Assembly: GCA_910584035.1 (NCBI GenBank)
Contig: CAJTZR010000008.1
Coordinates: 1-28,348 of the forward strand
Length of the DNA stretch: 28,348 bases
DNA from: an uncultured Christensenella sp.
GTDB lineage: Bacteria > Bacillota > Clostridia > Christensenellales > UBA3700
Direction of reading: 5' to 3'
Shown here: in pieces, positions 16,548 through 24,960 of the stretch
Layout: every line of letters starts with the position of its first letter
How positions within the stretch are numbered: the first letter of the stretch is position 1
Notes under the pieces: model-generated
What the model was told of the DNA's origin: nothing
The model's database searches: none
The model's input: the letters and a program-made list of their open reading frames with translations, nothing else
Program-made: the position numbers and the translations under genes

Positions 16548-18533
16548 ATGAAAGACAAATTTGACAATCAAAATGAAATTGAGCGTGATATGCAAGAGGG
16601 GGATATCGCACAAGATTTAAAAAAATCAAGTTCTGCTAAAAAAGTTAAACAAGATAAGGGGAAAATGAGTAGTATGGATAGTACTACTGATATTGTTTTA
16701 ACAAGTGGTGAAGGAATTTGCGAAAGCTCGGCAACTAAAGTGGCCATTGACGATTATTCTGACAAGGCTCTTGCTGAGGGTGTAATATCTACAGGTATTT
16801 TTGGTGATAAAATCGTTGTGGATAAAAAAGAAAGTGAGGAACAAAAACAGCTAGAAGCTGAGGATTTAAATACTATTTATAAAGACGATGAGCAACCTGA
16901 TTTGCCAATCGTTACAGCAGACGAATTTGAGGAAATGACTAATGTCATTGACGGAAAATCACGAAAACAAAGGAAAAAGAGAAAGAAAAAAACTAAGGTA
17001 AGAAAGATTGTTGTAAGAACATATGTAACAGTATTTATTGCAATATTTTGCTGTGTAGCAGTGTATTACACAATTAATTTTACTCAAACAGTACCTACAC
17101 AAGGTATGGACGGAGCGGAATTGAAAGTTGATATGACTGATTTGCCTCACATTGTGGGGACTGTGGGAACAATTGATTTAAAGAAAATGTTCCCAAATGC
17201 GAGTGAATTTAAAAAGAATGGCGTAAGTGTACCAGAGGATAACATTTTGAAAGTCAATAATACTGACGAGTTTACTTTGTCATATACAGAAATAATTGAC
17301 GAAAAGCCTACAATTATTGAAAGAAAGGTTGAGGTCAAAGAAAATGCTGTTAATGTGTCAGATTGGGACACTTTTGTATCTGCATTGAAAGATAAAAAAG
17401 TTGTTTGTATGCAAACGGCATATTTAGCTGCACCACCAGTGGCGGGTGAAGTAAAAGAGAAAGCGATGTCTGGTTTGACGCTTAAAAATGATATTTATGG
17501 CAATGGTTGCAAGCTTAATATGTTTGAAATTGTTTGTTGTAGATATAAATCATCGGGTGGAAAATTATCACAGCCATTTTTGCAAGGTAACGGACCAGTT
17601 TATGGTTGGTCTGCATTCTATATATCCGCAAAAGAGGATAGTGAAGAACCAATTTTAATGCAAGATTTGCAAATTATTGGTAATGATATGAGTACTGAAG
17701 AGGGCGGTAATCTTGCTGGAGTGAGTGATGTAATCATTCAAAAAAGAGGTTTGAAATTGTTTAGCGGTTATGGTACATTGCTTGCAGTTGAAGGTAGTAT
17801 TAGCAATAATGTAAAAGCCAACTTTAAGTTAAAGCATTGCGTATTGGAAAATAGTCATAAACTAATTCACGTGCGTTATGCGGATATGGATTTTGAGGGT
17901 AATATAATTCGTAATGCGTCAGATACAGCACTTTCTATTGCAACTTATGCAAATGAAAAGAGTATTGTAAGGTCTAGGGATAATGTTATCGCAAACTCAC
18001 TTACTGGCGGTATTGTATTCTATTGCTATGACGGCAATATTTCCGAGGAAAATGCAGAGGATAGTTGGAATGAAGTAGTTATTGAGAAAAATTCATTCTT
18101 AGATATTTACAACTGGAAATTGCAAGATAGTCTTGCATTTATGCCAGAAACAGAGAGCGGTGCGGAAATAGCAAACCCAGTTGCGAAAAGTGAAATTCCT
18201 AAAAAGTCTTATGACAGACTAAAAGCAGATATTGATGGCAAAAAGTATATTCACTTTGCAATAATAAAATTGCGTACTGGTGGAGGTTTGGCAAAGAATG
18301 GTTCAATAGTTAAAAACTATGAGTATTTGAATTATCAAACAGCAAGGGATAAAGATTATCCAAACGGATTCCCATTGCCAAAACTTGCGGCTGCAATTAT
18401 CAAAGATATTGATGTATGGGGTTATTATGAAAAAGACGACCAAGCTGTAAAACCTTTGGATACTCTTGATACTCTAACAGTGCATAGATTGTATAAGGAA
18501 TTGAGAGAGGGTAGAGTTGCTACAAAAGCATAA
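16548..18533 (+). CDS. Type II membrane protein with lysine-rich juxtamembrane stretch and extracellular beta-helix-like domain, paralogue 1
   Basis: 661 residues; family not recognised. Cytoplasmic tail 1-137, charged and mostly acidic with low complexity; a conserved NVIDGK motif (132-137) runs into a Lys/Arg block (139-153, KQRKKRKKK), then one TM segment about 157-177. Outside: a short beta domain (VDMTDLPHIVGTVGTIDLKKMFP) found in the paralogue, then from about 270 a region with DIYGNG, VIANSLTGGIVFYCYD and repeated short strands and turns, suggesting a right-handed beta-helix. C terminus DVWGYY ... LYKELREGR. No enzyme motif seen. No signal-peptidase site, so it stays anchored with the C terminus outside. 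Own promoter, and a terminator-like hairpin separates it from its paralogue. Confidence 0.8.
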   Translation: MKDKFDNQNEIERDMQEGDIAQDLKKSSSAKKVKQDKGKMSSMDSTTDIVLTSGEGICESSATKVAIDDYSDKALAEGVISTGIFGDKIVVDKKESEEQKQLEAEDLNTIYKDDEQPDLPIVTADEFEEMTNVIDGKSRKQRKKRKKKTKVRKIVVRTYVTVFIAIFCCVAVYYTINFTQTVPTQGMDGAELKVDMTDLPHIVGTVGTIDLKKMFPNASEFKKNGVSVPEDNILKVNNTDEFTLSYTEIIDEKPTIIERKVEVKENAVNVSDWDTFVSALKDKKVVCMQTAYLAAPPVAGEVKEKAMSGLTLKNDIYGNGCKLNMFEIVCCRYKSSGGKLSQPFLQGNGPVYGWSAFYISAKEDSEEPILMQDLQIIGNDMSTEEGGNLAGVSDVIIQKRGLKLFSGYGTLLAVEGSISNNVKANFKLKHCVLENSHKLIHVRYADMDFEGNIIRNASDTALSIATYANEKSIVRSRDNVIANSLTGGIVFYCYDGNISEENAEDSWNEVVIEKNSFLDIYNWKLQDSLAFMPETESGAEIANPVAKSEIPKKSYDRLKADIDGKKYIHFAIIKLRTGGGLAKNGSIVKNYEYLNYQTARDKDYPNGFPLPKLAAAIIKDIDVWGYYEKDDQAVKPLDTLDTLTVHRLYKELREGRVATKA

Positions 18534-18622
18534 AAGAGTAATTAGATTTGTTTAATTTTAGAGATAACTTTTCTTGAAAAATATTTTTAGAAAATTTTTA
18601 GGTAAAAATATAAAAAAATTTT

Positions 18623-18676
18623 AAAAAGCAAAGATTGATAAATTTTTAAAAAATCTATCAAAAATCGTGCTTTTTT
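18623..18676 (+). terminator. Terminator-like two-part hairpin after paralogue 1
   Basis: Outer stem AAAAAGCA (18623-18630) / TGCTTTTT (18668-18675), inner stem TTGATA / TATCAA, ending in TTTTTT. Confidence 0.65.
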
Positions 18677-18741
18677 AAAGCTTTAAGATATTAAAAGAAA
18701 AAAGTCGCTTGCTTTTTATATAAAATATTTAAATTTAGGTG

Positions 18742-18770
18742 TTTACAAAACAAGCGTTTTATGATATTAT
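18742..18770 (+). promoter_or_regulatory. Promoter of the second twin membrane protein
   Basis: TTTACA (18742-18747), 17-nt spacer, TATTAT (18765-18770) preceded by TGA (extended -10). Leader about 30 nt, with GAGG as ribosome binding site. Confidence 0.6.
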
Positions 18771-18808
18771 ATATATGCAATGATATGCACTGATAAGTGA
18801 GGTAAATT

Positions 18809-20824
18809 ATGAAAGAGGACAAGATTAAAAAGGAGTTGGAAGAAACTGCTAGTGCCACTGACACAAAAGCAGAGAATGCTGATGTAAAAAGCAAAGCGGA
18901 TTCTGAGTCTTCAAAAGAAAAAGTTGATAAAGCTGATGCGAAAAACAAAGAAGTAGCAGCTAGTGTGGCGGATAGTGCAAACGCAACAGAAACTCAATCA
19001 AAAAATTTAGCGGCGGCCTCTACTGCAGATTATTCTGACATTGATATGGATGTTGAGGACGAGGTTGATTTGCAAGAGGAAACAGAACAAATTCAAGCAG
19101 AGTTTGCTGTTATGGATAATGTTATCAACGGCACAAAACGTAAACAAAAAAAGAAAAAGAAAAAAATGAGCAAGCAAGGCAAGTTAATTGAGTATGGTGC
19201 TTTGGCTTGTGTTTGCGTTGCGTTGATATCTGTTGTTGCATATTTCCTATCAATGTTTTTAGGTGCAACACCACCATCACAAGCGATGGATAGTTCTAAA
19301 CTTATTGTTGATATGACTGAGCGTTCTTATTATTTTGGTACTACTGGCAATGTCGATTTAAAAACAACATTTCCAAATGGTAGTAACTTTAAAATAACTG
19401 AGGGAGCAAGTAAAGCTACTGCAGAGGGTAAGTTGACTATAGTTGGAACTGACCCATTCACTCTAACACTAGATGAAACAGTGACTAATGAAGAAACTGG
19501 AGCTACTACAACAACACAAAAAACTATAACTTGTAATGTTATAGAGGGTGCTGTAAATGTAAGCACTTGGGAAGATTTGCGAAAGATTTCTAAAGAAGGT
19601 CAAATAATTTGTATGCAAAACGATGTGGAAAGTCCAGAATTAGCTGGTGAGAAAAGGGCTGACCACGGACCTATAGAGATTAAGAATGATATTTACGGCA
19701 ATGGTAAAATTATCAATGTGTGCGAAATTGTTCGTACAAGGTCTAAAGCCAGCAGTAAAAAATATGGTCTTCCATATGTACAAGGCAATGGTAAAGTATG
19801 GGGCGAAACTGGTATAAGTCTTCAATCTAAAGAGAATGGTGAGCAACTTATATTCCAAGACGTTCACGTTACTGGTAATAATATGAGCAAAGAAGGTGCA
19901 CCATTTGGTAGTGAATCTGAGGAGGTTCAAACAACTGCAGATGGTGATGAAGCTCCAGTTAAAAGAGGTAATATGGCTGGCTTAACTGAAGAGCAAGAAA
20001 AAACACGTGGTGTATTGTTATTCAGTAGATATGGTGACCTAGTTAGTATTTCTGGTTCAGAGGATGAAAAGATTGAAGTAAGATTAGAACATTGCGTATT
20101 TGAAAAGAGCGGTAAAGTTTTACACGTAACTGCTGCAAATATGGAAATGGAAGGTTGTATAATAAGAGATGCTGCCGATACAGCTTTGTCAATTGGTACA
20201 TATAAAAATAAAGCTAGTTATATTAAGTCATCAAATAATGTTATAGCTAACTCACTTACTGGTGGTATTTTGTTCTATTGTTTTGATGACCAAATTACAG
20301 CTGGTAATGCAGAGGCAACTTGGAATACTTTGGAGATTATGCCAGGTACATTCCTAGACATCTTTAACTGGAAAGACCAAAATGGATTGGCATTCTTGCC
20401 AGAAACGGAGGACTTTGCTAATATCGCAAACCCAATAGCAGCTAGTGAAATTCCAAAGAAGAGTTATGATGCTTTAAAAGGCAAAGACGAATCTGGAAAT
20501 CTGTATATTCACTTTGCAATAATTAAAATTAGAACTGGTAATGGTTTGCCACAAAATGGTTCAACTGTAAAAGGTTATAAAGATTTGCAATTTGGTAATG
20601 TAAAAGAGGGTAGTAATGGTGAGTTCTCTAGATTCCCTATTCCACAACTTGCAAACGCAATTATGAAAGAGCTTGATGTTTGGGGTTATTATGGAGTTAG
20701 TGATGGAGATGTTCCACCAACCTTAAAGTTAGGACAAGACAGACTAACAGGCTTGACAGATTGGGAGAAATTCTATAGAGAGTTAAGGGAAGGTCGTGAC
20801 AGAACTGCAACTAACAATAATTAG
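18809..20824 (+). CDS. Type II membrane protein with lysine-rich juxtamembrane stretch and extracellular beta-helix-like domain, paralogue 2
   Basis: 671 residues; homologous along most of its length to the protein at 16548. Cytoplasmic tail 1-108, rich in Ala, Lys, Asp, Glu and Ser, acidic at 77-95; the shared NVINGTK motif (104-110) is followed by a poly-lysine block (110-119, with seven Lys in a row) and a TM segment about 129-151. Extracellular part: VDMTERSYYFGTTGNVDLKTTFP, AVNVSTWEDLRKI, DIYGNG, ADTALSIGTYKNK, VIANSLTGGILFYCFDD, IANPIAASEIPKKSYDALK, YIHFAIIKIRTGNGL, DVWGYY and final YRELREGRD. The tail sequence differs from paralogue 1 while the juxtamembrane motif is kept. Function unknown; a surface scaffold, sugar-binding or wall-associated protein is possible. 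Terminator at 20920. Confidence 0.82.
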   Translation: MKEDKIKKELEETASATDTKAENADVKSKADSESSKEKVDKADAKNKEVAASVADSANATETQSKNLAAASTADYSDIDMDVEDEVDLQEETEQIQAEFAVMDNVINGTKRKQKKKKKKMSKQGKLIEYGALACVCVALISVVAYFLSMFLGATPPSQAMDSSKLIVDMTERSYYFGTTGNVDLKTTFPNGSNFKITEGASKATAEGKLTIVGTDPFTLTLDETVTNEETGATTTTQKTITCNVIEGAVNVSTWEDLRKISKEGQIICMQNDVESPELAGEKRADHGPIEIKNDIYGNGKIINVCEIVRTRSKASSKKYGLPYVQGNGKVWGETGISLQSKENGEQLIFQDVHVTGNNMSKEGAPFGSESEEVQTTADGDEAPVKRGNMAGLTEEQEKTRGVLLFSRYGDLVSISGSEDEKIEVRLEHCVFEKSGKVLHVTAANMEMEGCIIRDAADTALSIGTYKNKASYIKSSNNVIANSLTGGILFYCFDDQITAGNAEATWNTLEIMPGTFLDIFNWKDQNGLAFLPETEDFANIANPIAASEIPKKSYDALKGKDESGNLYIHFAIIKIRTGNGLPQNGSTVKGYKDLQFGNVKEGSNGEFSRFPIPQLANAIMKELDVWGYYGVSDGDVPPTLKLGQDRLTGLTDWEKFYRELREGRDRTATNNN

Positions 20825-20919
20825 TTTGTTAATACATATAAATAATTTTAAATTGTTAGATATTATATCAATAAATTAAAGCTACTTAAATAGCAGTAAA
20901 TGAATTTTAAAAGTATACA

Positions 20920-20944
20920 AAAACACCTCAATTCGAGGTGTTTT
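20920..20944 (+). terminator. Rho-independent terminator of paralogue 2
   Basis: AAAACACCTC (20920-20929) / GAGGTGTTTT (20935-20944), perfect 10-bp stem with 5-nt loop AATTC; the T-run leads straight into structured repeat copy 2. Confidence 0.85.
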
Positions 20945-21196
20945 GTTTTGGTAAAGACAACTACTGACTGAACTAGTGTGAATATAAGAGCTTTAGCCAT
21001 ACGCAAATAAATATCGAGCGTAGTGAGTTAGTGGCAAGTAAATACAAACTACTAACAATAAAAGCTTAAAATTGATATAAAAAAGCGGTATGGCAATAGT
21101 TGTGACTATTAGTAAATTGATGAGCCTATAGGCTTGGTAAGGAAATGGCCTAAGGGGGCAAAATCAAACCACCAGCTTAGTTGGTGGTCTTGACTG
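20945..21196 (+). repeat. Structured ~250-nt interspersed element, copy 2
   Basis: Aligns with 13061-13307 from GTTTTGGTAAAGACAACTAC to the final TTGACT. Same stem plan: AGCTTT with AAAGCT, TACGC with GCGTA, GTTAGTG with TACTAAC (one wobble fewer than copy 1), AGCC-TATA-GGCT where copy 1 has AGCT/GGCT, and a terminal 9-bp hairpin ACCACCAGC / GTTGGTGGT. The left-end hairpin of copy 1 has decayed here, while the 3'-terminal one is better preserved. No ORF. Like copy 1 it starts at the T-tract of a terminator. Confidence 0.75.
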
Positions 21197-21795
21197 CAAT
21201 TTTTTTGATTTTTGATTTTATAATTTGACAAAAATTATTATTAGTTTTGAAAGGTTTGGAAAATTTGCTTACTTAAATTTTTGAGCCTTTGTCAAAATTT
21301 TTTTGGTAATTAATAAAAGAATCTCTATCCAACTGGATAAAAATTTTTTATTATAACATAGTTTAAAAAAATAAAGAGTGATTTGCAATTTTTTTTAAAA
21401 ATTTACAAATCACCAAGCAAAATTAAATTTTAAATAAAACGCTAGAACTCAAAGTAAATAAAATTATCATAACCATACATTTACCCCATAAAGTTGTTTT
21501 ATCTCACAAAAAAGTTGTTTTGAGTGGTTTTCAATTAGTGATACCGCATAGCAACTGATAGCAAGACAAGTTTTTTTGTAAGTTTATAATATATTTTTGG
21601 TATTTTTATTTTTTTAGTAACTTTACTATAAATACAAATATGAAAAAGTATGATTATAACTTGGTAAAGTCGCTAGCAGTGTAAAAAATTATGCTGTGTA
21701 AATAGCTCATTAAATGTAATTTTATTTGTAGTGTTAACTTATTTTTTAATAAATGTTAAAATAATCATATTTATTATAAAAAATATAATAAAGTC

Positions 21796-21824
21796 TTTAC
21801 TTTTATTATAAAATGTAGTAGAAT
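21796..21824 (+). promoter_or_regulatory. Promoter of the nahK-like gene
   Basis: TTTACT (21796-21801), 17-nt spacer, TAGAAT (21819-21824). A 9-bp inverted repeat TTTATTATA/TATAATAAA lies just upstream (about 21770-21792). Leader about 120 nt. Confidence 0.45.
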
Positions 21825-21951
21825 ATAATTGAAAAAATATAAAATATTAAAAAGCTTTTAAATGTGCTTTGATTATACTATTTAATACATAAATTATCTT
21901 TGCACTAAAATATTGCGATTTGATTATATAGAGACATATCACGGAGGATAT

Positions 21952-23046
21952 ATGGATAATACAAAAATTATTGAGAATTTTAAAGTGCAAGGTAAAATTT
22001 TAAAAGTTGAGCCATATGGTAATGGTCATATCAACACTACTTTTTTGATTGAATGTGATGATAATGGCATTAAAAACAGATATATTATGCAAAAGATAAA
22101 CACTAATGTTTTTCCAAATGTTGATGGACTAATGAATAACATTTTAAGTGTTACATCTTATTTAAAAGAGCGTATTGTTGAAAATGGCGGTGACCCAGAT
22201 AGGGAAACTTTAAATTTGATTTTGACTTTAGATGGTAAAAGTTATTATAAATGTGACGAGGGTGCTTATCGTATTTATAAATTTATTGAAAATACAATTG
22301 CTTTGCAAATTGCAGAGGATAAAAAAGTATTTGAGGGTGCTGGCTATGCATTTGGTAACTTTATCAATCTTCTTAATGATTTTGATGCTAGTGGTTTGTT
22401 TGAGGTTATTAAAAACTTCCACAACACTGCAGATAGGTTCCAAAAATTTATCAATGCCGTTGATAAAAATAGTGTAGGACGAGTAAGTAGCGTACAAGAG
22501 GAAATTGATTTTGTATTAAAACGTTCAGCAATCTGTGATAGTATTGTTAGCTTGTTGGAGTCAAAGACTTTGCCAATGAGAGTTACACATAATGATACTA
22601 AATTAAACAATGTTTTGATTTGTGAGCGTACTGGTGAGCCAACTTGTGTAATTGATTTAGATACTATTATGCCAGGTAGCTTGCTTTATGACTTTGGTGA
22701 TGCAATTCGTTCAGGTTGTAATACTGGACTTGAGGACGAGCCAGATTTGTCTAAGGTTGGTTTTGATATTGGCTTATATGAGAGCTTTACAAAAGGCTTT
22801 ATGACTGGTATTGGTAGTTGTATTACACCAGTTGAGCGTGACCTACTTTCACTTGGTGCAATAATGATGACTTTTGAGTGCGGTATGAGATTTTTAACAG
22901 ATTATCTAGAGGGCGATGTTTATTTTAAAACTCATTATCCAGAGCATAACTTGGTACGTTGTCATACTCAGTTTAAAATGGTTAGCGATATGGAAAGTAT
23001 GCGTGATAAAATGGATGATATAGCGAGGAAATATAGCAAAGTATGA
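21952..23046 (+). CDS. Aminoglycoside-phosphotransferase-fold sugar kinase, NahK-like (N-acetylhexosamine 1-kinase)
   Basis: Start chosen at ATG 21952, preceded by CGGAGG; the upstream in-frame TTG at 21913 has no ribosome binding site. 364 residues. N-lobe nucleotide loop YGNGHINTTFLIE (22-34), Q-K-I-N at 47-50, hinge region with AYRIYKFIENT, catalytic loop THNDTKLNN (212-220, D215), metal-binding IDLDTIM (234-240) and the LLYDFGDAIRSG helix. This layout matches NahK/LnpB-type kinases, which phosphorylate GlcNAc and GalNAc at C1 in the galacto/lacto-N-biose pathway; other APH-fold sugar kinases are possible. Overlaps the next gene by 4 nt (ATGA), so they are translationally coupled. galE downstream supports the sugar-nucleotide role. 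Confidence 0.82.
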   Translation: MDNTKIIENFKVQGKILKVEPYGNGHINTTFLIECDDNGIKNRYIMQKINTNVFPNVDGLMNNILSVTSYLKERIVENGGDPDRETLNLILTLDGKSYYKCDEGAYRIYKFIENTIALQIAEDKKVFEGAGYAFGNFINLLNDFDASGLFEVIKNFHNTADRFQKFINAVDKNSVGRVSSVQEEIDFVLKRSAICDSIVSLLESKTLPMRVTHNDTKLNNVLICERTGEPTCVIDLDTIMPGSLLYDFGDAIRSGCNTGLEDEPDLSKVGFDIGLYESFTKGFMTGIGSCITPVERDLLSLGAIMMTFECGMRFLTDYLEGDVYFKTHYPEHNLVRCHTQFKMVSDMESMRDKMDDIARKYSKV

Positions 23047-23636
23047 GTAAATACATAATTAAAAAAACAACAGCACATTTTGCGGAAGATATAAATTGGA
23101 AACAAGTAGATTGTATGTCGCTTACCTCAAATAATGGTGATGGTAGTGTGCCATATGCAACAAAATGTTATCTAGCTTATAATGAGAAAGGCATTTTCTT
23201 TAGGTTTGAGATTGAGGACGATAAAATCAATTGCACAATGAAAGAATATAATGCACCTATCTATGATGAGGAAACTGTTGAGTTGTTCATTCAACCAACA
23301 CAAGATAAAACTCATTATATGGAATTTGAGTGGAATGGAATTGGTGGTGTATTTTGTGCAGAGGTTTATAACAATTTACAAGGCTCAACCAGCTTGACTT
23401 TTACAAAAGAGAATATACTTGATAGTAAAATTTATGGTACTGAATATGGTTGGATAGTACAAGGAATGTTGCCATCAAAGTTGTTCAATGGCAGTATGGT
23501 TGGAGAATGGAAATTCAACGCCTACAGAATTAAAAGAAGAGCGGATAAATCTGCAATTCTATTAAGCTATAATAACACAATAGAGGATAATTACCATATT
23601 CCAGATAAATTTGCTACTCTTGTGTTTGAAAAGTAA
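23043..23636 (+). CDS. CBM9-like carbohydrate-binding-fold protein
   Basis: 197 residues, no signal peptide, so probably cytoplasmic. Pattern of family 9 carbohydrate-binding modules: KCYLAYNEKGIFFRFEIEDD, a VELFIQP strand, YMEFEWNGIGGVFCAEVYN, YGWIVQGMLPSKLF, and GEWKFNAYRIK at the C-terminal strands. Stand-alone CBM9-like proteins of this size are common next to sugar-metabolism genes in gut Firmicutes; their role is unclear. ATG overlaps the stop of the kinase gene, so it works with that enzyme or the same substrate. No catalytic residues are evident. Confidence 0.75.
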   Translation: MSKYIIKKTTAHFAEDINWKQVDCMSLTSNNGDGSVPYATKCYLAYNEKGIFFRFEIEDDKINCTMKEYNAPIYDEETVELFIQPTQDKTHYMEFEWNGIGGVFCAEVYNNLQGSTSLTFTKENILDSKIYGTEYGWIVQGMLPSKLFNGSMVGEWKFNAYRIKRRADKSAILLSYNNTIEDNYHIPDKFATLVFEK

Positions 23637-23654
23637 TTGCTTTTAATGTAAAGT

Positions 23655-23709
23655 ATAAGTTGATTAATCAATTATAAATTTGATTAGTAGAAACATAAGT
23701 TTGATTAAT
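23655..23709 (+). repeat. Three short direct repeats upstream of galE
   Basis: Variants of ATAAGTTTGATTAAT start at 23655, 23674 and 23695, i.e. 19 and 21 bp apart (about two helical turns). Possible regulator-binding array or decayed repeat; the rest of 23637-23911 shows no gene and no clear promoter. Confidence 0.4.
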
Positions 23710-23911
23710 ATTATACTTAATATTAAAAGTTGTAATTGGAATGCTTAAGCTAAAAAACAATAGACAATTTTTAAAAGATTGTTAAACAAAAAAATAGAGA
23801 CAATGCCATATGCAAAATAAAAGGTATTCTTGCTTAATTGTTTTTGTAATTTGGTATAGCTCACAATAAATAAAGGAATAAAATTAAATTAATATAATTT
23901 AGGAGGCATAT

Positions 23912-24925
23912 ATGTCAGTTTTAGTTACTGGTGGTGCAGGTTACATTGGTAGCCATACAATTATTGAGTTGGATAAAGCAAATCGTGATGTCGTTGTTGT
24001 GGATAATTTTTGCAACAGCAAGCCTATCGCTTTAAAAAGAGTTGAAAAGATTATAGGTAAGAAAATTAAGTTCTACGAAATTGATGTTTGCGATGAGAAA
24101 GCTTTGCGTAAAGTTTTCAAAAAGGAAAAAATTGATTCAGTAATTCATTTTGCTGGTTTGAAAGCAGTAGGCGAGTCTGTAGCTATTCCACTTAAGTATT
24201 ATGAAAATAACTTAATAAGCACATTGTCTTTGCTTAAAGTTATGAAAGAGTTTGGTTGCACAAATCTTGTATTCTCATCATCTGCAACTGTATATGGCGT
24301 GCCTAAGAGCGTTCCTATCTCAGAGGACTTCCCACTATCTGCTACAAACCCTTATGGCAGAACAAAATTATTTATTGAGGAAATTTTAAGAGACTATTAC
24401 AAAGCAAATCCAGAAATGAATATCGCTTTGTTAAGATACTTCAATCCAATCGGTGCACACGAGAGTGGTATGATTGGTGAGGACCCTAATGGTATTCCAA
24501 ACAACTTGATGCCATATATCACACAAGTAGCAATTGGTAAGTTACAACAACTAAGTGTATTTGGTGATGATTATCCTACACACGATGGTACTGGTGTGCG
24601 TGACTATATCCACGTATGTGATTTAGCAAAAGGTCACGTGCTTGCAATTGCTAAGTTGGAAAGTAATCCAGGTGTTGTTACATATAACCTTGGTACTGGT
24701 AATGGCTACAGCGTATTAGATATGGTAAAAGCTTTTGAAAAAGCTTGTGGAAAACCAGTTAATTACAAGATTGCTCCACGTAGACCAGGCGATGTTGCAG
24801 AGTGTTATGCTGACCCAGCATTAGCTTTAAAAGAGTTAGGCTTTAAAGCGGAATTCGATTTGGATAGAATGTGTGCAGATAGCTGGAGATGGCAATCAAA
24901 CAACCCTAACGGCTATGATAAGTAA
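23912..24925 (+). CDS. galE: UDP-glucose/UDP-GlcNAc 4-epimerase
   Basis: Interconverts UDP-galactose and UDP-glucose (and in many gut bacteria the N-acetylated forms). 337 residues, usual length. NAD-binding GGAGYIGSH (7-15), D31 at the end of strand 2, D58-V59 (adenine contact), HFAGLKAVGES, catalytic S124 in FSSSATVYG, Y148-x3-K152 in NPYGRTK, RYFNPIGAHESG, and GDDYPTHDGTGVRDYIHV. Start has AGGAGG 7 nt upstream. Lies 275 bp after the CBM9-like gene; its supply of UDP-sugars fits the NahK-like kinase. Sequence does not tell whether it accepts the N-acetylated substrates. Confidence 0.95.
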   Translation: MSVLVTGGAGYIGSHTIIELDKANRDVVVVDNFCNSKPIALKRVEKIIGKKIKFYEIDVCDEKALRKVFKKEKIDSVIHFAGLKAVGESVAIPLKYYENNLISTLSLLKVMKEFGCTNLVFSSSATVYGVPKSVPISEDFPLSATNPYGRTKLFIEEILRDYYKANPEMNIALLRYFNPIGAHESGMIGEDPNGIPNNLMPYITQVAIGKLQQLSVFGDDYPTHDGTGVRDYIHVCDLAKGHVLAIAKLESNPGVVTYNLGTGNGYSVLDMVKAFEKACGKPVNYKIAPRRPGDVAECYADPALALKELGFKAEFDLDRMCADSWRWQSNNPNGYDK

Positions 24926-24960
24926 TTGGTAAAATAATACCGATTTTCAGCGTGTAAATT

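Larger units (their letters stand above)
18534..18808. other. Intergenic region between the twin genes
   Basis: Holds a terminator-like hairpin (18623-18676) and a strong promoter (18742-18770), so the second gene is expressed independently. The run TATCAAAAATCG (18656-18667) is the reverse complement of part of the 20-nt repeat seen at 11072 and 15110. Confidence 0.6.
20825..21951. other. 1.1-kb intergenic region with structured repeat copy 2
   Basis: Contains the terminator of the upstream gene (20920-20944), structured repeat copy 2 (20945-21196), a TTTGACAAA/TTTGTCAAA inverted repeat (near 21225 and 21290), a hairpin with a T-rich tail on the minus strand (21362-21413), paired AAAGTTGTTTT repeats (21490, 21511) and the nahK promoter (21796-21824). 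No protein gene is supported on either strand. Confidence 0.65.

Noticed and set aside
18691..18948. Minus-strand 85-codon ORF across the start of the second twin gene
   Set aside because: Mirrors the Ala/Lys/Ser-rich tail coding region and has no ribosome binding site.
21913..21951. Upstream TTG start for the NahK-like kinase
   Set aside because: CGGAGG sits directly before ATG 21952, and the extra residues have no family support.
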